From: Eubacteriales bacterium
GTDB taxonomy: Bacteria; Bacillota; Clostridia; Lachnospirales; Lachnospiraceae
Length of the DNA: 46,558 nt
Assembly: GCA_030531385.1 (NCBI GenBank)
Contig: JAUNNP010000003.1
Span: 15,245 to 61,802, forward strand
Direction of reading: 5' to 3'
Below, in pieces: positions 31,221 to 39,582 of the stretch (position 1 is its first letter; the number at the start of each line of letters is the position of its first letter). The notes under the pieces are model-generated. The model was not told the origin of the DNA. It did not search any database and saw nothing but the letters and a program-made list of their open reading frames with translations. Made by a program: the position numbers and the translations under genes.

Positions 31221-32956
31221 GCTTTACAATAAACGGAAAAAAACTGCACGCACCGGAAGGTACCACCATCCTGGAAGCGGCGGAAAAGAACAACATTCCG
31301 ATCCCGCATCTTTGCTATTTAAAGGATATAAATGAAATAGCTGCCTGCAGGATGTGCATAGTCGAGATCGAGGGCACGGACCGCTTTCAGCCGGCGTGCA
31401 ATACCGAGGTTGCCGAGGGGATGGTCATAAATACAAATCCGCCCGGGGTCAGACATGCCAGAAAAACCAATTTAAGACTCATACTTTCACAGCATAATTC
31501 AAACTGCACGACCTGTGTGAGGAGCAATAACTGCGAGCTTCAGAGGCTTTCCTACGCGCTCAATATTCATTACCAGCCGTATAAGGTAAAGCCCGAAAAA
31601 AATAAGCTTGAAAGCAACAGACTTGACCTTAGCGTACCGGTAGTAAGAGAGGCGTCCAAGTGCATTAAATGCATGCGCTGCATACAGGTCTGTGATAAGA
31701 TTCAGGAGATGCATATATGGGATCTGGTGGGAACCGGTTCAAGGACTACGGTCGATGTAAGCTATAGCAGAAAGCTTAAGGATACGGACTGTACCTTCTG
31801 CGGACAATGTGTAACGCACTGTCCGACGGGCGCGCTTACCGTAAGGGACGATACCGTGAAGGTGCTCCGCGCCCTGGAGGATCCGGAGATCACGACCATC
31901 GTTCAGGTAGCACCGGCGGTAAGGGTCGCATGGGCGGAAAGCTTTGGCCTTACTAAGGAGCAGTGCACCGCAGGAAGGCTGGTCGGATGCCTTAAGGCGA
32001 TGGGTTTTGACTATGTTTTTGATACGAATTTCGGAGCAGACCTTACCATCATGGAGGAGGGCAGCGAGTTTATTGAGAGATTCACTCACAGAAATAAACA
32101 CCGCTGGCCTATGTTTACAAGCTGCTGCCCGGGCTGGGTGAGCTTTGTGAAGTCACAGTATCCTTCATATCTGGACTGCCTGTCCACAGCAAAGAGTCCG
32201 CAGCAGATGTTCGGAGCCATCGCAAAGAGCTATTTTGCGGAGAAGATGGGGCTCGATCCTCACAAGCTTTGCGTTGTTTCCATAATGCCTTGTTCGGCCA
32301 AGAAGATGGAGCGCGAGCTCCATGAAATGAGGGATGCCTGCGGGGATCCGGATGTAGATGTGGTGCTTACCACGCGTGAAATGAACAGACTCTTCAGAAG
32401 CGATCTCATAGTACCCGAGGAGGTAGAAGAGGTGCCGTTTGATTCACCGCTCGGAAGCTCGACCGGTGCGGCTGTCATATTCGGAGCCACCGGAGGTGTT
32501 ATGGATGCTGCCTTAAGGAGCGCATATTATCTCATTGAGGGAAAGAATCCGGATGCGGATGCATTTAAAGCGATAAGAGGAAACAGACCGTGGAAGGAGG
32601 CTGTTTTCAATGTTCCAAAGGCGGGAAATGTGAGGATAGCTGTAGTGAGCGGACTCGGAAACGCGAGAAGACTCATGGAGGCCATAGACAGCGGCGCTGT
32701 TGATTATGATTTCGTTGAGGTCATGGCCTGTCCCGGAGGCTGCTCAGGCGGAGGCGGACAGCCCATACACGAGGGCAGGGAATGCGCTTCGGATCGAGGC
32801 GATATGCTCTGGGAGCTTGACAAGGCGAGCGAGATCAGATTTTCGCATGAAAATCCGGAGATCAAGGCGCTGTACCGCACCTATCTTAAAAAGCCGCTCG
32901 GTGAGAAGGCACATAAGCTGCTGCACACGGAGCACAGGCCGAAGGCCGCGCACTGA
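31214..32956 (+). CDS. hydA: [FeFe] hydrogenase catalytic subunit, group A
   Basis: 580 aa. N-terminal 2Fe-2S domain (HLCYLKDINEIAACRMC...CNT, residues about 33-65), His-Cys cluster HNSNCTTCVRSNNC near 95-108, two 4Fe-4S sets (CIKCMRCIQVC near 150; CTFCGQCVTHC near 194). The H-cluster domain has TSCCPGW near 302, MPCSAKK near 357 and EVMACPGGCSGGGGQP near 502. The layout equals HydA/HndD-type catalytic subunits. It evolves or takes up H2, exchanging electrons with the partner flavoprotein, whose gene overlaps by seven bases. AGGAGG lies about 12 bases upstream of the ATG. A terminator follows 45 bases after the stop. Maturases HydE, HydF and HydG are not in the window. Confidence 0.94.
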   Translation: MVSFTINGKKLHAPEGTTILEAAEKNNIPIPHLCYLKDINEIAACRMCIVEIEGTDRFQPACNTEVAEGMVINTNPPGVRHARKTNLRLILSQHNSNCTTCVRSNNCELQRLSYALNIHYQPYKVKPEKNKLESNRLDLSVPVVREASKCIKCMRCIQVCDKIQEMHIWDLVGTGSRTTVDVSYSRKLKDTDCTFCGQCVTHCPTGALTVRDDTVKVLRALEDPEITTIVQVAPAVRVAWAESFGLTKEQCTAGRLVGCLKAMGFDYVFDTNFGADLTIMEEGSEFIERFTHRNKHRWPMFTSCCPGWVSFVKSQYPSYLDCLSTAKSPQQMFGAIAKSYFAEKMGLDPHKLCVVSIMPCSAKKMERELHEMRDACGDPDVDVVLTTREMNRLFRSDLIVPEEVEEVPFDSPLGSSTGAAVIFGATGGVMDAALRSAYYLIEGKNPDADAFKAIRGNRPWKEAVFNVPKAGNVRIAVVSGLGNARRLMEAIDSGAVDYDFVEVMACPGGCSGGGGQPIHEGRECASDRGDMLWELDKASEIRFSHENPEIKALYRTYLKKPLGEKAHKLLHTEHRPKAAH

Positions 32957-33001
32957 TTTAATCGAGTAGCTTGGCGGACGCAAGAAGGCCTTATCGAACA
33001 C

Positions 33002-33032
33002 AAAGAGGATGCCGATCACGGCATCCTCTTTT
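33002..33032 (+). terminator. Intrinsic terminator after hydA
   Basis: Perfect 12-bp stem AAAGAGGATGCC (33002-33013) with GGCATCCTCTTT (33020-33031), six-base loop, followed by T. Confidence 0.9.
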
Positions 33033-33039
33033 CATAATG

Positions 33040-33168
33040 CAAAAGCCCGCGGGACGGCCGCCGTGCTCGCACGAGCGGACATTTCGCGGGCGCAAGAATA
33101 TGGAGCACGAAGTGCGGAATATTCGCTTGCGAAGATCGAGTAGGGGGGATTCCCCTCCTACTCGATCT
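33040..33168. repeat. Cluster of palindromic intergenic elements (includes copy 2 of the GGAGC repeat)
   Basis: Three successive palindromes fill the space before the end of pgi. The first is GCCCGCG ... CGCGGGC (about 33043 to 33092), enclosing CTCG-ca-CGAG. The second is CGCAAG-AATAT...GCAC-gaa-GTGC...ATATT-CTTGCG (about 33091-33132), holding the 17-mer 33102-33118 shared with 2800-2816. The third is GATCGAGTAGG (33134-33144) paired with CCTACTCGATC (33157-33167), with an extra GGGG/CCCC inside. No poly-T follows on the pgi (minus) side, so these are not plain terminators. The word ATCGAGTAG also occurs at 32961-32969. Confidence 0.65.
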
Positions 33169-33183
33169 ACTGAGTGAGCTTTA

Positions 33184-34767
33184 TCAGATGTTCAGAAGAT
33201 CGCTGTATGCCTTAAGAGCTCCGTCTGTCTCGTGAGCAAGTACCTTCTTTGCAAGGAGCTTGCCAAGCTGTACGCCTTCCTGGTCGAAGCTGTTGATGTT
33301 CCATACAAAGCCCTGGAACATAACCTTGTTCTCGAAGTGAGCAAGGATAGCGCCGAGTGTTTCAGGTGTGAGCTTGTCGCCAACGATAATGCTTGATGGT
33401 CTGCCGCCTGCGAAATACTTATTCCTGTTGTCATCGTCCTTGCCGCATGCAAATGCCATGATCTGTGCTGCTACGTTAGCGCAAAGCTTCTGCTGGCTTG
33501 TGCTTCCCTGGATCACAACATCACGCTCTGTCTGGTTGTTCTTAAAGCCGATGAACTGAAGCGGATAAATGTTTGTGCCCTGGTGAAGAAGCTGGTAGAA
33601 GGAATGCTGTCCGTTCGTTCCGGGCTCTCCGAAGATAACAGGACCTGTAACATAATTTACAGGCTCGCCGAAACGGTTAACGCTCTTGCCGTTTGACTCC
33701 ATGTCGAGCTGCTGAAGGTGAGCAGGGAAACGGCTCATAGCCTGTGAATAAGGAAGAACTGCTGTTACAGGGTATCCGAGGAAGTTTCTCTCGTAAACGC
33801 CGATAAGAGCATCCATCATAGCGGGGTTCTTGAAGACGTCAGCATTTTTAGCGAGCTTGTCTTCTGCAGCTGCTCCATTAAGGAAGCGTGCGAAGATATC
33901 AGGACCAAATGCGAGTGAAAGTACTACGCCGCCAACTGCTGAAGATGAAGAATAACGTCCGCCGATATAGTCATCCATGAAGAAAGCTGCGAGATAGTCG
34001 CTGCTCTTTGCAAGAGGTGAGGTCTCACTTGTAACTGCAACCATGTGCCTGGAAGCGTCAAGACCTGCATTCTTAAGAGCATCCTTTACGAAGGACTCAT
34101 TCGTAAGAGTCTCAAGTGTCGTACCTGACTTTGAAACAAGTACGAAAAGTGAGTGCTTAACATCGATAGATGCAAGAACTGCAGCCGCGTCATCCGGATC
34201 TACGTTGCTGATGAACTTAGCTTCCATCTTGAATGCGTTGTTCTTCTTTGCCCAGTTCTCAAGAGCGATATAGATAGCACGCGGGCCAAGGTCTGAGCCG
34301 CCGATACCGATCTGAACTACTGTGGTGAACTTCTCACCGTCAGCATTGGTGATCTCGCCTGCGTGAACCTTGTTTGCGAATTCAGCAGCCTTGGCCTGAA
34401 CGCCTGCATAGAAATCTCTCTTGTTAACGCCGTCTGCGATAACATCACCGCCGAGCTGTCCGCGGCAAAGCTGGTGAAGAACGAGTCTCTTCTCACCGGT
34501 ATTGATCATCTCACCGTTATAAAGAGCTTCGTACTTTTCGGTAAGCTGTGCCTCATCGGCAAGTCCCTGAAGCACTGAAAGCACCTCATCATCGACCTTC
34601 TTTGAAGCAAAATTGTAAACAAGCCCGTTTGACATGGGAACGCAGTATTTTGCAACACGCTCTGCGCCTGACTCGCCTGCCATAGCTGTCTTGATATCCA
34701 CCTTATCACCTAAAGCCTCAAGCTTTTTGTAAGATGCGAGCTCATCAAAATTCTTCCATGAAACCAT
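33184..34767 (-). CDS. pgi: Glucose-6-phosphate isomerase
   Basis: 527 aa glycolytic enzyme interconverting glucose-6-phosphate and fructose-6-phosphate. Motifs in order: IGIGGSDLGPRAIYIALENW near 145-165, SKSGTTLETLTNESF near 215, GGRYSSSSAVGG near 263, QLDMESNGKS near 365, GEPGTNGQHSFYQLLHQGT near 390 (catalytic Glu and His). The longest frame opens at 34866, but ATG 34767 with AAGGGGG upstream gives the normal start MVSWKNFDEL and is chosen. It is on the minus strand, 105 bases after an AEC transporter gene. Confidence 0.95.
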   Translation of the reverse strand: MVSWKNFDELASYKKLEALGDKVDIKTAMAGESGAERVAKYCVPMSNGLVYNFASKKVDDEVLSVLQGLADEAQLTEKYEALYNGEMINTGEKRLVLHQLCRGQLGGDVIADGVNKRDFYAGVQAKAAEFANKVHAGEITNADGEKFTTVVQIGIGGSDLGPRAIYIALENWAKKNNAFKMEAKFISNVDPDDAAAVLASIDVKHSLFVLVSKSGTTLETLTNESFVKDALKNAGLDASRHMVAVTSETSPLAKSSDYLAAFFMDDYIGGRYSSSSAVGGVVLSLAFGPDIFARFLNGAAAEDKLAKNADVFKNPAMMDALIGVYERNFLGYPVTAVLPYSQAMSRFPAHLQQLDMESNGKSVNRFGEPVNYVTGPVIFGEPGTNGQHSFYQLLHQGTNIYPLQFIGFKNNQTERDVVIQGSTSQQKLCANVAAQIMAFACGKDDDNRNKYFAGGRPSSIIVGDKLTPETLGAILAHFENKVMFQGFVWNINSFDQEGVQLGKLLAKKVLAHETDGALKAYSDLLNI

Positions 34768-34872
34768 TGGTTTAGACCCCCTTCTTAAAAATGATCCTTC
34801 CGGATCAAACAAAATACATGATTTGGTATAAGTATACAAAAAATACGATTTTATTTCAATACGCATTATGCA

Positions 34873-35850
34873 TTATACATACCATAATGCTGTGGCAATA
34901 ATGACCATAAGCGGGATGGTTATTATTGAAAAGAGAGTTGAAATTATAACTGTTTCGACGGCGTATCCGTGATCGGAATCATAAAGGTGGGCATATACAG
35001 CTACATTTGAGCCTACCGGACAGGCTGAAGCTATAAGGATACTGAGCTTCAGCTCGAAAAACTGCAGCGGAAGCACTGACAGGATCAGGATAGTGATCAG
35101 CGGAATTATCAGAAGGCGTATTGCTGTTACAAGATACAGACCGGTGTGTCCGAACATCCGCTTAATGTCGATCTGGGCCAGATAAATGCCGATCGTGAAC
35201 ATGGCTATCGGCGTGTTGAGACCTGCGGTAAAGCCAAGGCATTTTGACAAAAGCTTCGGCATTGGAATGCGTGTAAGAAAGAAGAATAGTCCTATGATGA
35301 TCGCTATCATAAAAGGCGCCTTTATAAGTCTCTCTAAAATTCCCGATACCGCGTGAAGAGGAGATACGGCTTTATCCGAGGCGGATTTTTTTACAAAATT
35401 TCCGCTGCTGTCGGCGGCTTTCAGAATGCTGACGCCGTAGGTCCACTGTCCAAGATTGAGAATGGCGATAAACGGAGCTGTATAGAAAACAGCCGCATTG
35501 CCAAGGGCTGCCGTGATAAGCGGAACACCGAAAAATCCGGGGTTGGAAAATGCTCCGCCAAAGGCATTTATCGCGTTATTGCGGCAGCCAAGCCTTGCTG
35601 CAGCTGCGGAAATGACGATAATGGCAAAGGTGAAAACTGCGGCAATAAGAAGCTCACGCAGTTTTTCTCCGCTGTACTCTACCAGAAAACTGTTTATTAT
35701 GACACTTGGGAGTGAAATATATATAAGAATGTTTCCGAGTGCCTTGCTTCCCTCGGATGAGATCTTTCCCGACCGGAACATAAGGTATCCGAGCAGGGTG
35801 AGTATGAACATAACAAGCACCTGATTGAACAGGATAACAGCATAACTCAT
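34873..35850 (-). CDS. AEC (auxin efflux carrier) family transporter
   Basis: 325 aa, about ten membrane segments in two inverted halves. Family features: start SYAVILFNQVLVMFILTLLGY, the NPGFFGVPLI segment near residues 105-114 (central broken helix), and ACPVGSNVAVYAHLYDSD near 280-297. Bacterial members move small carboxylates such as malate/malonate or lactate; the substrate here is unknown. GGAGG lies five bases before the ATG at 35850. It precedes pgi on the same strand; cotranscription is possible but unproven. Confidence 0.9.
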   Translation of the reverse strand: MSYAVILFNQVLVMFILTLLGYLMFRSGKISSEGSKALGNILIYISLPSVIINSFLVEYSGEKLRELLIAAVFTFAIIVISAAAARLGCRNNAINAFGGAFSNPGFFGVPLITAALGNAAVFYTAPFIAILNLGQWTYGVSILKAADSSGNFVKKSASDKAVSPLHAVSGILERLIKAPFMIAIIIGLFFFLTRIPMPKLLSKCLGFTAGLNTPIAMFTIGIYLAQIDIKRMFGHTGLYLVTAIRLLIIPLITILILSVLPLQFFELKLSILIASACPVGSNVAVYAHLYDSDHGYAVETVIISTLFSIITIPLMVIIATALWYV

Positions 35851-35922
35851 AGGAGCCTCCGTGAATATGTTTTAGCATTTTGGTTAATTATAAAACTAAA
35901 CCGAGCGAAAAACCATAAGCTG

Positions 35923-35934
35923 TGATATACTGAA
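35923..35934 (+). promoter_or_regulatory. Candidate extended -10 promoter of the 48-aa gene
   Basis: TGATATACTGAA. The same TGnTATACTGAA string lies before the HTH-Uma2 gene (1718-1729) and the sulfite reductase gene (37952-37963). No good -35 is visible in any of them, consistent with extended -10 promoters. Confidence 0.4.
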
Positions 35935-35947
35935 CCAAAATAATCCA

Positions 35948-35968
35948 AAGGCTTAAGTGGTAAGCCTT
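35948..35968 (+). promoter_or_regulatory. Perfect hairpin in the leader of the 48-aa gene
   Basis: AAGGCTTA (35948-35955), five-base loop, TAAGCCTT (35961-35968). It lies between the candidate promoter and the ribosome binding site; it may be an operator or an RNA hairpin. Only AATTTT follows, so a terminator role is weak. Confidence 0.45.
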
Positions 35969-35997
35969 AATTTTGCAGACATGGAGCGGGGCTTTAA

Positions 35998-36144
35998 ATG
36001 GATATTAACAGACTTATCGTAATTACGGCTATTATTATTGCCAGTCTTTCTGTCGGATATCTAAAGGGCAAGAGCAAGGTTATTGCTATGCTGGTGCTTG
36101 GTATATTCATATCATTTTACGCGATGGAGTATATGGGACAGTAA
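35998..36144 (+). CDS. Small membrane protein, 48 aa
   Basis: 48 aa, two hydrophobic helices (about residues 5-19 and 28-43) joined by a short basic loop GYLKGKSKV. An upstream GGAGCGGGG, a plausible promoter, a leader hairpin and a strong terminator 70 bases downstream (36214-36241) make it a self-contained gene rather than chance. It was missed by the longer ORF threshold. No known family is recognised; it could be a regulator of a membrane complex or a toxin-like peptide. Confidence 0.6.
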   Translation: MDINRLIVITAIIIASLSVGYLKGKSKVIAMLVLGIFISFYAMEYMGQ

Positions 36145-36213
36145 ACGCACTGCCGAACGGCGGAATGCGGGAAGCAGGGGATAAGCATAAGGCAGAAGAC
36201 TTAAAGATTTCAA

Positions 36214-36241
36214 AAAGAGCATCCGTTTCCGGATGCTCTTT
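36214..36241 (+). terminator. Intrinsic terminator
   Basis: 12-bp perfect stem AAAGAGCATCCG / CGGATGCTCTTT with loop TTTC; T-run at its end. It isolates the small membrane-protein gene from the siroheme gene 160 bases downstream. Confidence 0.88.
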
Positions 36242-36404
36242 CTGAAGGGTGTTTTAGAAAGGTTTGTTTTTTAAGGGAATTATCTAATATCTTTGCTCTT
36301 TTCTTTTGTACGACCTTATAATAACCCGTAATTGTGACTTCAATGTGTCGCAGGTATAAAATAAAAATAAAATCTATAAAAAGAAAGAAAAAATTATTAA
36401 GAAA

Positions 36405-37919
36405 ATGGATATTAAAAAAGGGCGCGTTTATATAGTCGGAGCAGGCTGCGGGGCAAAAGACCTTATCACGGTAAGAGGCCTCAGAATGCTTGGGTGCTGC
36501 GATGCCGTCGTTTACGATGACCTTATCAATGCGGACCTTATCAGCGGGCTTTCGGAAAAGACCGAAAGGATATATATGGGTAAGCGGGCCGGGTGCAGAA
36601 GCGCTGCCCAGTCAGAGATAAATGAAAGGCTGATAGAGCTTGCAGAAGCCGGGAAGACCGTTGTGAGGCTGAAGGGCGGCGACCCGCTTGTTTTCGGACG
36701 CGGCGGTGAGGAGGCACTGGCGCTTAAAAATGCGGGCATCGCGTATGAGATAGTTCCGGGGATCTCATCATGCATAGCTGTTCCGGCAGAGGCCGGCATC
36801 CCGGTAACGCACAGGGGAATAAGCCGCAGCTTTCATGTCGTGACCGCGCATACGAAGGATGGGGAGGAGAACTTCCCTGAGGAACTTAAACATCTTGCGG
36901 TACCCGTCATGTCAGGAGGCACCATAGTTATACTTATGGGCTTAAAGAGGCTCCGTGAGATCGCGGATCTCCTTATGAAGGAAGGCGTGGATCCGGAAAT
37001 GCCGGCGGCGGTGGTTTCCGGAGAAAATACGGGGCATCCCGCGGAGGTAAGGGGAGAGCTTGAAAATATAGCGGACAAAAGCGAAGCTGCAGAAGTCACA
37101 GCACCGGCTGTTATAATTATAGGAAAAAATGCCGCGATCGACCTTCGGTCTCAGTTAGGACCGCTTCAGGGAAAGCTCATAGGACTTACCGGAACAGATG
37201 CCATACAGGAAAAACTAAAGCCGGGGCTTGAAGCACTTGGGGCCCGCGTATATTCTGCTGAGCGCTCGGTCATCAAAGATATAGATGTGCCGTCATCCGT
37301 CAGGCATCGTTTTTTAAACGGCGGCAAATGCTGGGCTGTGCTTACGAGCCGCAGCGGAGTCCGCAGGTTTTTCGAAGTCCTTAAGGCACATGACATAGAT
37401 ATGAGGAGCCTTGCAAACGTGAGCTTTGCGGTGATCGGAAGGTCAACCGGAGAGGAACTGAAAAAATATGGTATAAAGGCTGATTTTTGCCCGGCAAAAT
37501 ATACGAGCGAAGGACTGGGATCAGAGCTTTCAGAATATATAAAAAGTAAGGAAAGCATTTATCTCTTCAGGTCAAAAAGAGGAAATGCAGAGCTTAGGAA
37601 TATACTTTTGCAGAGTTTTGATGTGACCGAGGTGCCGACCTATGATATCGTTTTGGATGAAAAGGTGAAAAAGGAAGCAAAGGAGCTCCTTGAAAAAACA
37701 GATTATTTCATCTTTTCAAGCGGAAGCGGGGCTGAAATGTTTTATTCTGCCTTTGGGGAGGTCCCGGAGCGCGCCACGTGCGCGTGCATAGGAGAGGTGA
37801 CGGCAGCTGCACTTAAAGGCTTTTACGACAGAGCTTTTATTGTGGCGCCGGAGATATCCGCGGAGAGCCTTATAAAAGTACTGGCAGAGGATGCGGCCGG
37901 TACTTTGAGAAAATTGTAA
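36405..37919 (+). CDS. cobA-hemD: Fused uroporphyrinogen-III C-methyltransferase / uroporphyrinogen-III synthase
   Basis: 504 aa. Residues 1-245 are the SAM-dependent SUMT (CobA/CysG-A): VYIVGAGCGAKDLITVRGLRML at 8-29, RLKGGDPLVFGRGGEE near 89-104, VPGISSCIAVPAEAGIPVTHRG near 118-139. Residues about 255-504 are HemD (GKLIGLTGTD start, YLFRSKRGNAELR, and FSSGSGAEMFY near the end). HemD cyclises hydroxymethylbilane to uroporphyrinogen III, and SUMT methylates it to precorrin-2, the branch point to siroheme and cobalamin. Such fusions are common in clostridia. The gene just downstream encodes a siroheme enzyme, consistent with siroheme supply. Ribosome binding site is weak. Confidence 0.93.
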   Translation: MDIKKGRVYIVGAGCGAKDLITVRGLRMLGCCDAVVYDDLINADLISGLSEKTERIYMGKRAGCRSAAQSEINERLIELAEAGKTVVRLKGGDPLVFGRGGEEALALKNAGIAYEIVPGISSCIAVPAEAGIPVTHRGISRSFHVVTAHTKDGEENFPEELKHLAVPVMSGGTIVILMGLKRLREIADLLMKEGVDPEMPAAVVSGENTGHPAEVRGELENIADKSEAAEVTAPAVIIIGKNAAIDLRSQLGPLQGKLIGLTGTDAIQEKLKPGLEALGARVYSAERSVIKDIDVPSSVRHRFLNGGKCWAVLTSRSGVRRFFEVLKAHDIDMRSLANVSFAVIGRSTGEELKKYGIKADFCPAKYTSEGLGSELSEYIKSKESIYLFRSKRGNAELRNILLQSFDVTEVPTYDIVLDEKVKKEAKELLEKTDYFIFSSGSGAEMFYSAFGEVPERATCACIGEVTAAALKGFYDRAFIVAPEISAESLIKVLAEDAAGTLRKL

Positions 37920-37951
37920 TAATTGTGTCACTATACCTATTTTAAGCATGG

Positions 37952-37963
37952 TGGTATACTGAA
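37952..37963 (+). promoter_or_regulatory. Candidate extended -10 promoter of the sulfite/nitrite reductase gene
   Basis: TGGTATACTGAA, about 52 bases before the start codon; no -35 box is convincing. It suggests the reductase can be transcribed apart from the methyltransferase gene. Confidence 0.4.
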
Positions 37964-38014
37964 ATTCAGGGAAATCGTTTTAAACAAATCCGTTTTTAAT
38001 AAAGAGGTATGACT

Positions 38015-39568
38015 ATGGGCAGCATTAATATCGAAAAGTGGAAGCAGGAGCTTCCCGAGTTCAGACAGAAAACAAACGAGCTTCACGCAGGGACCTTTGA
38101 TAAGGGAATTTACAAGGGATATTCAGGAAGATACGGAAGCTACGCGCAGAAGGGCGCAAAGAGCAATATGTTAAGGCTACGTCTCACCGGCGGGCGCCTC
38201 ACAAAGGAGAAGCTTGGCTTTATCGTGAAGACTTTTAAGGAGGATGGGGTAAAAAGAGCTCATTTTACCACCTGCGAATCCATACAGCTTCATGACCTTA
38301 ATGCTGACCAGCTTGGAAAGCTCGTGGAGGAGGCCTGGGATGCCGGCATGATCACCATGGGCGGCGGCGGAGACTATCCGAGAAATATTATGTGTTCACC
38401 GCTTTCGGGGGTTGAAAAGTGCGGGCTTTTTGATGTAATGCCTTACGCTGAAGCTGCCGGAGAATTTCTCCTGGGATTTATTGATGAAAAGAAGCTGCCG
38501 AGAAAGCTCAAGGTCTGTTTCTCCGATTCTCCGGAGAATGTTCCCCACGCAACCTACAGAGACCTTGGCTTCACCGCGAGACCTGACGGAAAATTTGATG
38601 TTTATTCCGCAGGAGGACTCGGAAACTGTCCAAAGTTCGGCGTGCTTGTCGCAGAGGGCATAGAGCCTCAGAAGATACTTTATTACATAAAGGCCATGTG
38701 GCTTACCTTCAGCACTTACGGAGATTATGAAAACCGCGGCAAGGCAAGGACCAGATATATGCAGGATGCCTGCGGAGGTCCGGAGGGCTATAAGAAGGCT
38801 TATCTTGAAAAGCTCGCGGAAGTCATTGCCTCAGGTGAGGACCTTGATCTGGACGTTAAGCCTTATGAGATCACAAAGACCGGAGACGGCAGCATTTGCA
38901 GTGACAAGAGGGCTATAGAGCAGAAGCAGGAGGGACTTTATGCTGTAAAGTGGCATCCTGCAGGAGGAAACCCGGCACCTGCAAGTCTGACCGCTCTTTA
39001 TGAGACAATTAAGGATATGGATGCAGTTGAGATCAGGATAGCTCCCGATGAGACGGCTTATATTATAAATCTTACGGGAGCAGAGGCTGAGCGCGTTATC
39101 GCAGCCACACCCGACAGTGCGGCAACAGTATTCGAGACCTCGGTCAGCTGCATAGGAAGCTCGACCTGCCAGGTCGGAGTGAGAGATTCACAGGCACTGC
39201 TTAAGCGCTGCATTAAGGCCGTGGCAGAGGCAGGTATTGCGGACGGAGCACTTCCGCAGATCTGCATTTCCGGATGCCCGTCATCATGCACGGGTCACCA
39301 GACCGCGCCTATCGGCATGAACGGAGCCGGCAAGAAGGTGGACGGAGTTATGCAGGATGCCTTTCTTATCCATGTCGGCGGCTGCCACAGGCAGGGAGAA
39401 GAGCGCATGGGAGAGCAGATAGGAACTATTCTTACGGAGGAAATACCTGAGTTCCTTGTTAAGCTCGGCAGGGCTGTTGAGGCTGCAGGACTTAAGTTTG
39501 AGGACTGGTATGCTGAGAATGCCGACGAGCTTAAGGCTATCGCAAAGCCTTATCTTGAGCGCAGCTGA
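38015..39568 (+). CDS. Siroheme-dependent sulfite/nitrite reductase
   Basis: 517 aa, two homologous ferredoxin-like halves. The coupled siroheme-[4Fe-4S] ligands are CIGSSTC (C379, C385) and ISGCPSSCTGH (C421, C425), the family C-x5-C and C-x3-C set. It reduces sulfite to sulfide or nitrite to ammonia by six electrons; basic and aromatic residues that separate the two activities cannot be judged by eye. With cysK present in the window, assimilatory sulfite reduction is plausible. The ATG at 38015 is chosen because AAAGAGGT is correctly spaced from it, whereas it abuts the ATG at 38009. It follows the siroheme-precursor gene on the same strand. Confidence 0.9.
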   Translation: MGSINIEKWKQELPEFRQKTNELHAGTFDKGIYKGYSGRYGSYAQKGAKSNMLRLRLTGGRLTKEKLGFIVKTFKEDGVKRAHFTTCESIQLHDLNADQLGKLVEEAWDAGMITMGGGGDYPRNIMCSPLSGVEKCGLFDVMPYAEAAGEFLLGFIDEKKLPRKLKVCFSDSPENVPHATYRDLGFTARPDGKFDVYSAGGLGNCPKFGVLVAEGIEPQKILYYIKAMWLTFSTYGDYENRGKARTRYMQDACGGPEGYKKAYLEKLAEVIASGEDLDLDVKPYEITKTGDGSICSDKRAIEQKQEGLYAVKWHPAGGNPAPASLTALYETIKDMDAVEIRIAPDETAYIINLTGAEAERVIAATPDSAATVFETSVSCIGSSTCQVGVRDSQALLKRCIKAVAEAGIADGALPQICISGCPSSCTGHQTAPIGMNGAGKKVDGVMQDAFLIHVGGCHRQGEERMGEQIGTILTEEIPEFLVKLGRAVEAAGLKFEDWYAENADELKAIAKPYLERS

Positions 39569-39582
39569 TAAGGAGAAATATA

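Noticed and set aside
33134-33167. Terminator of pgi
   Set aside because: The stem is very strong, but on the minus strand it is followed by TTCGCAAG, with no T-run; better treated as a palindromic element.
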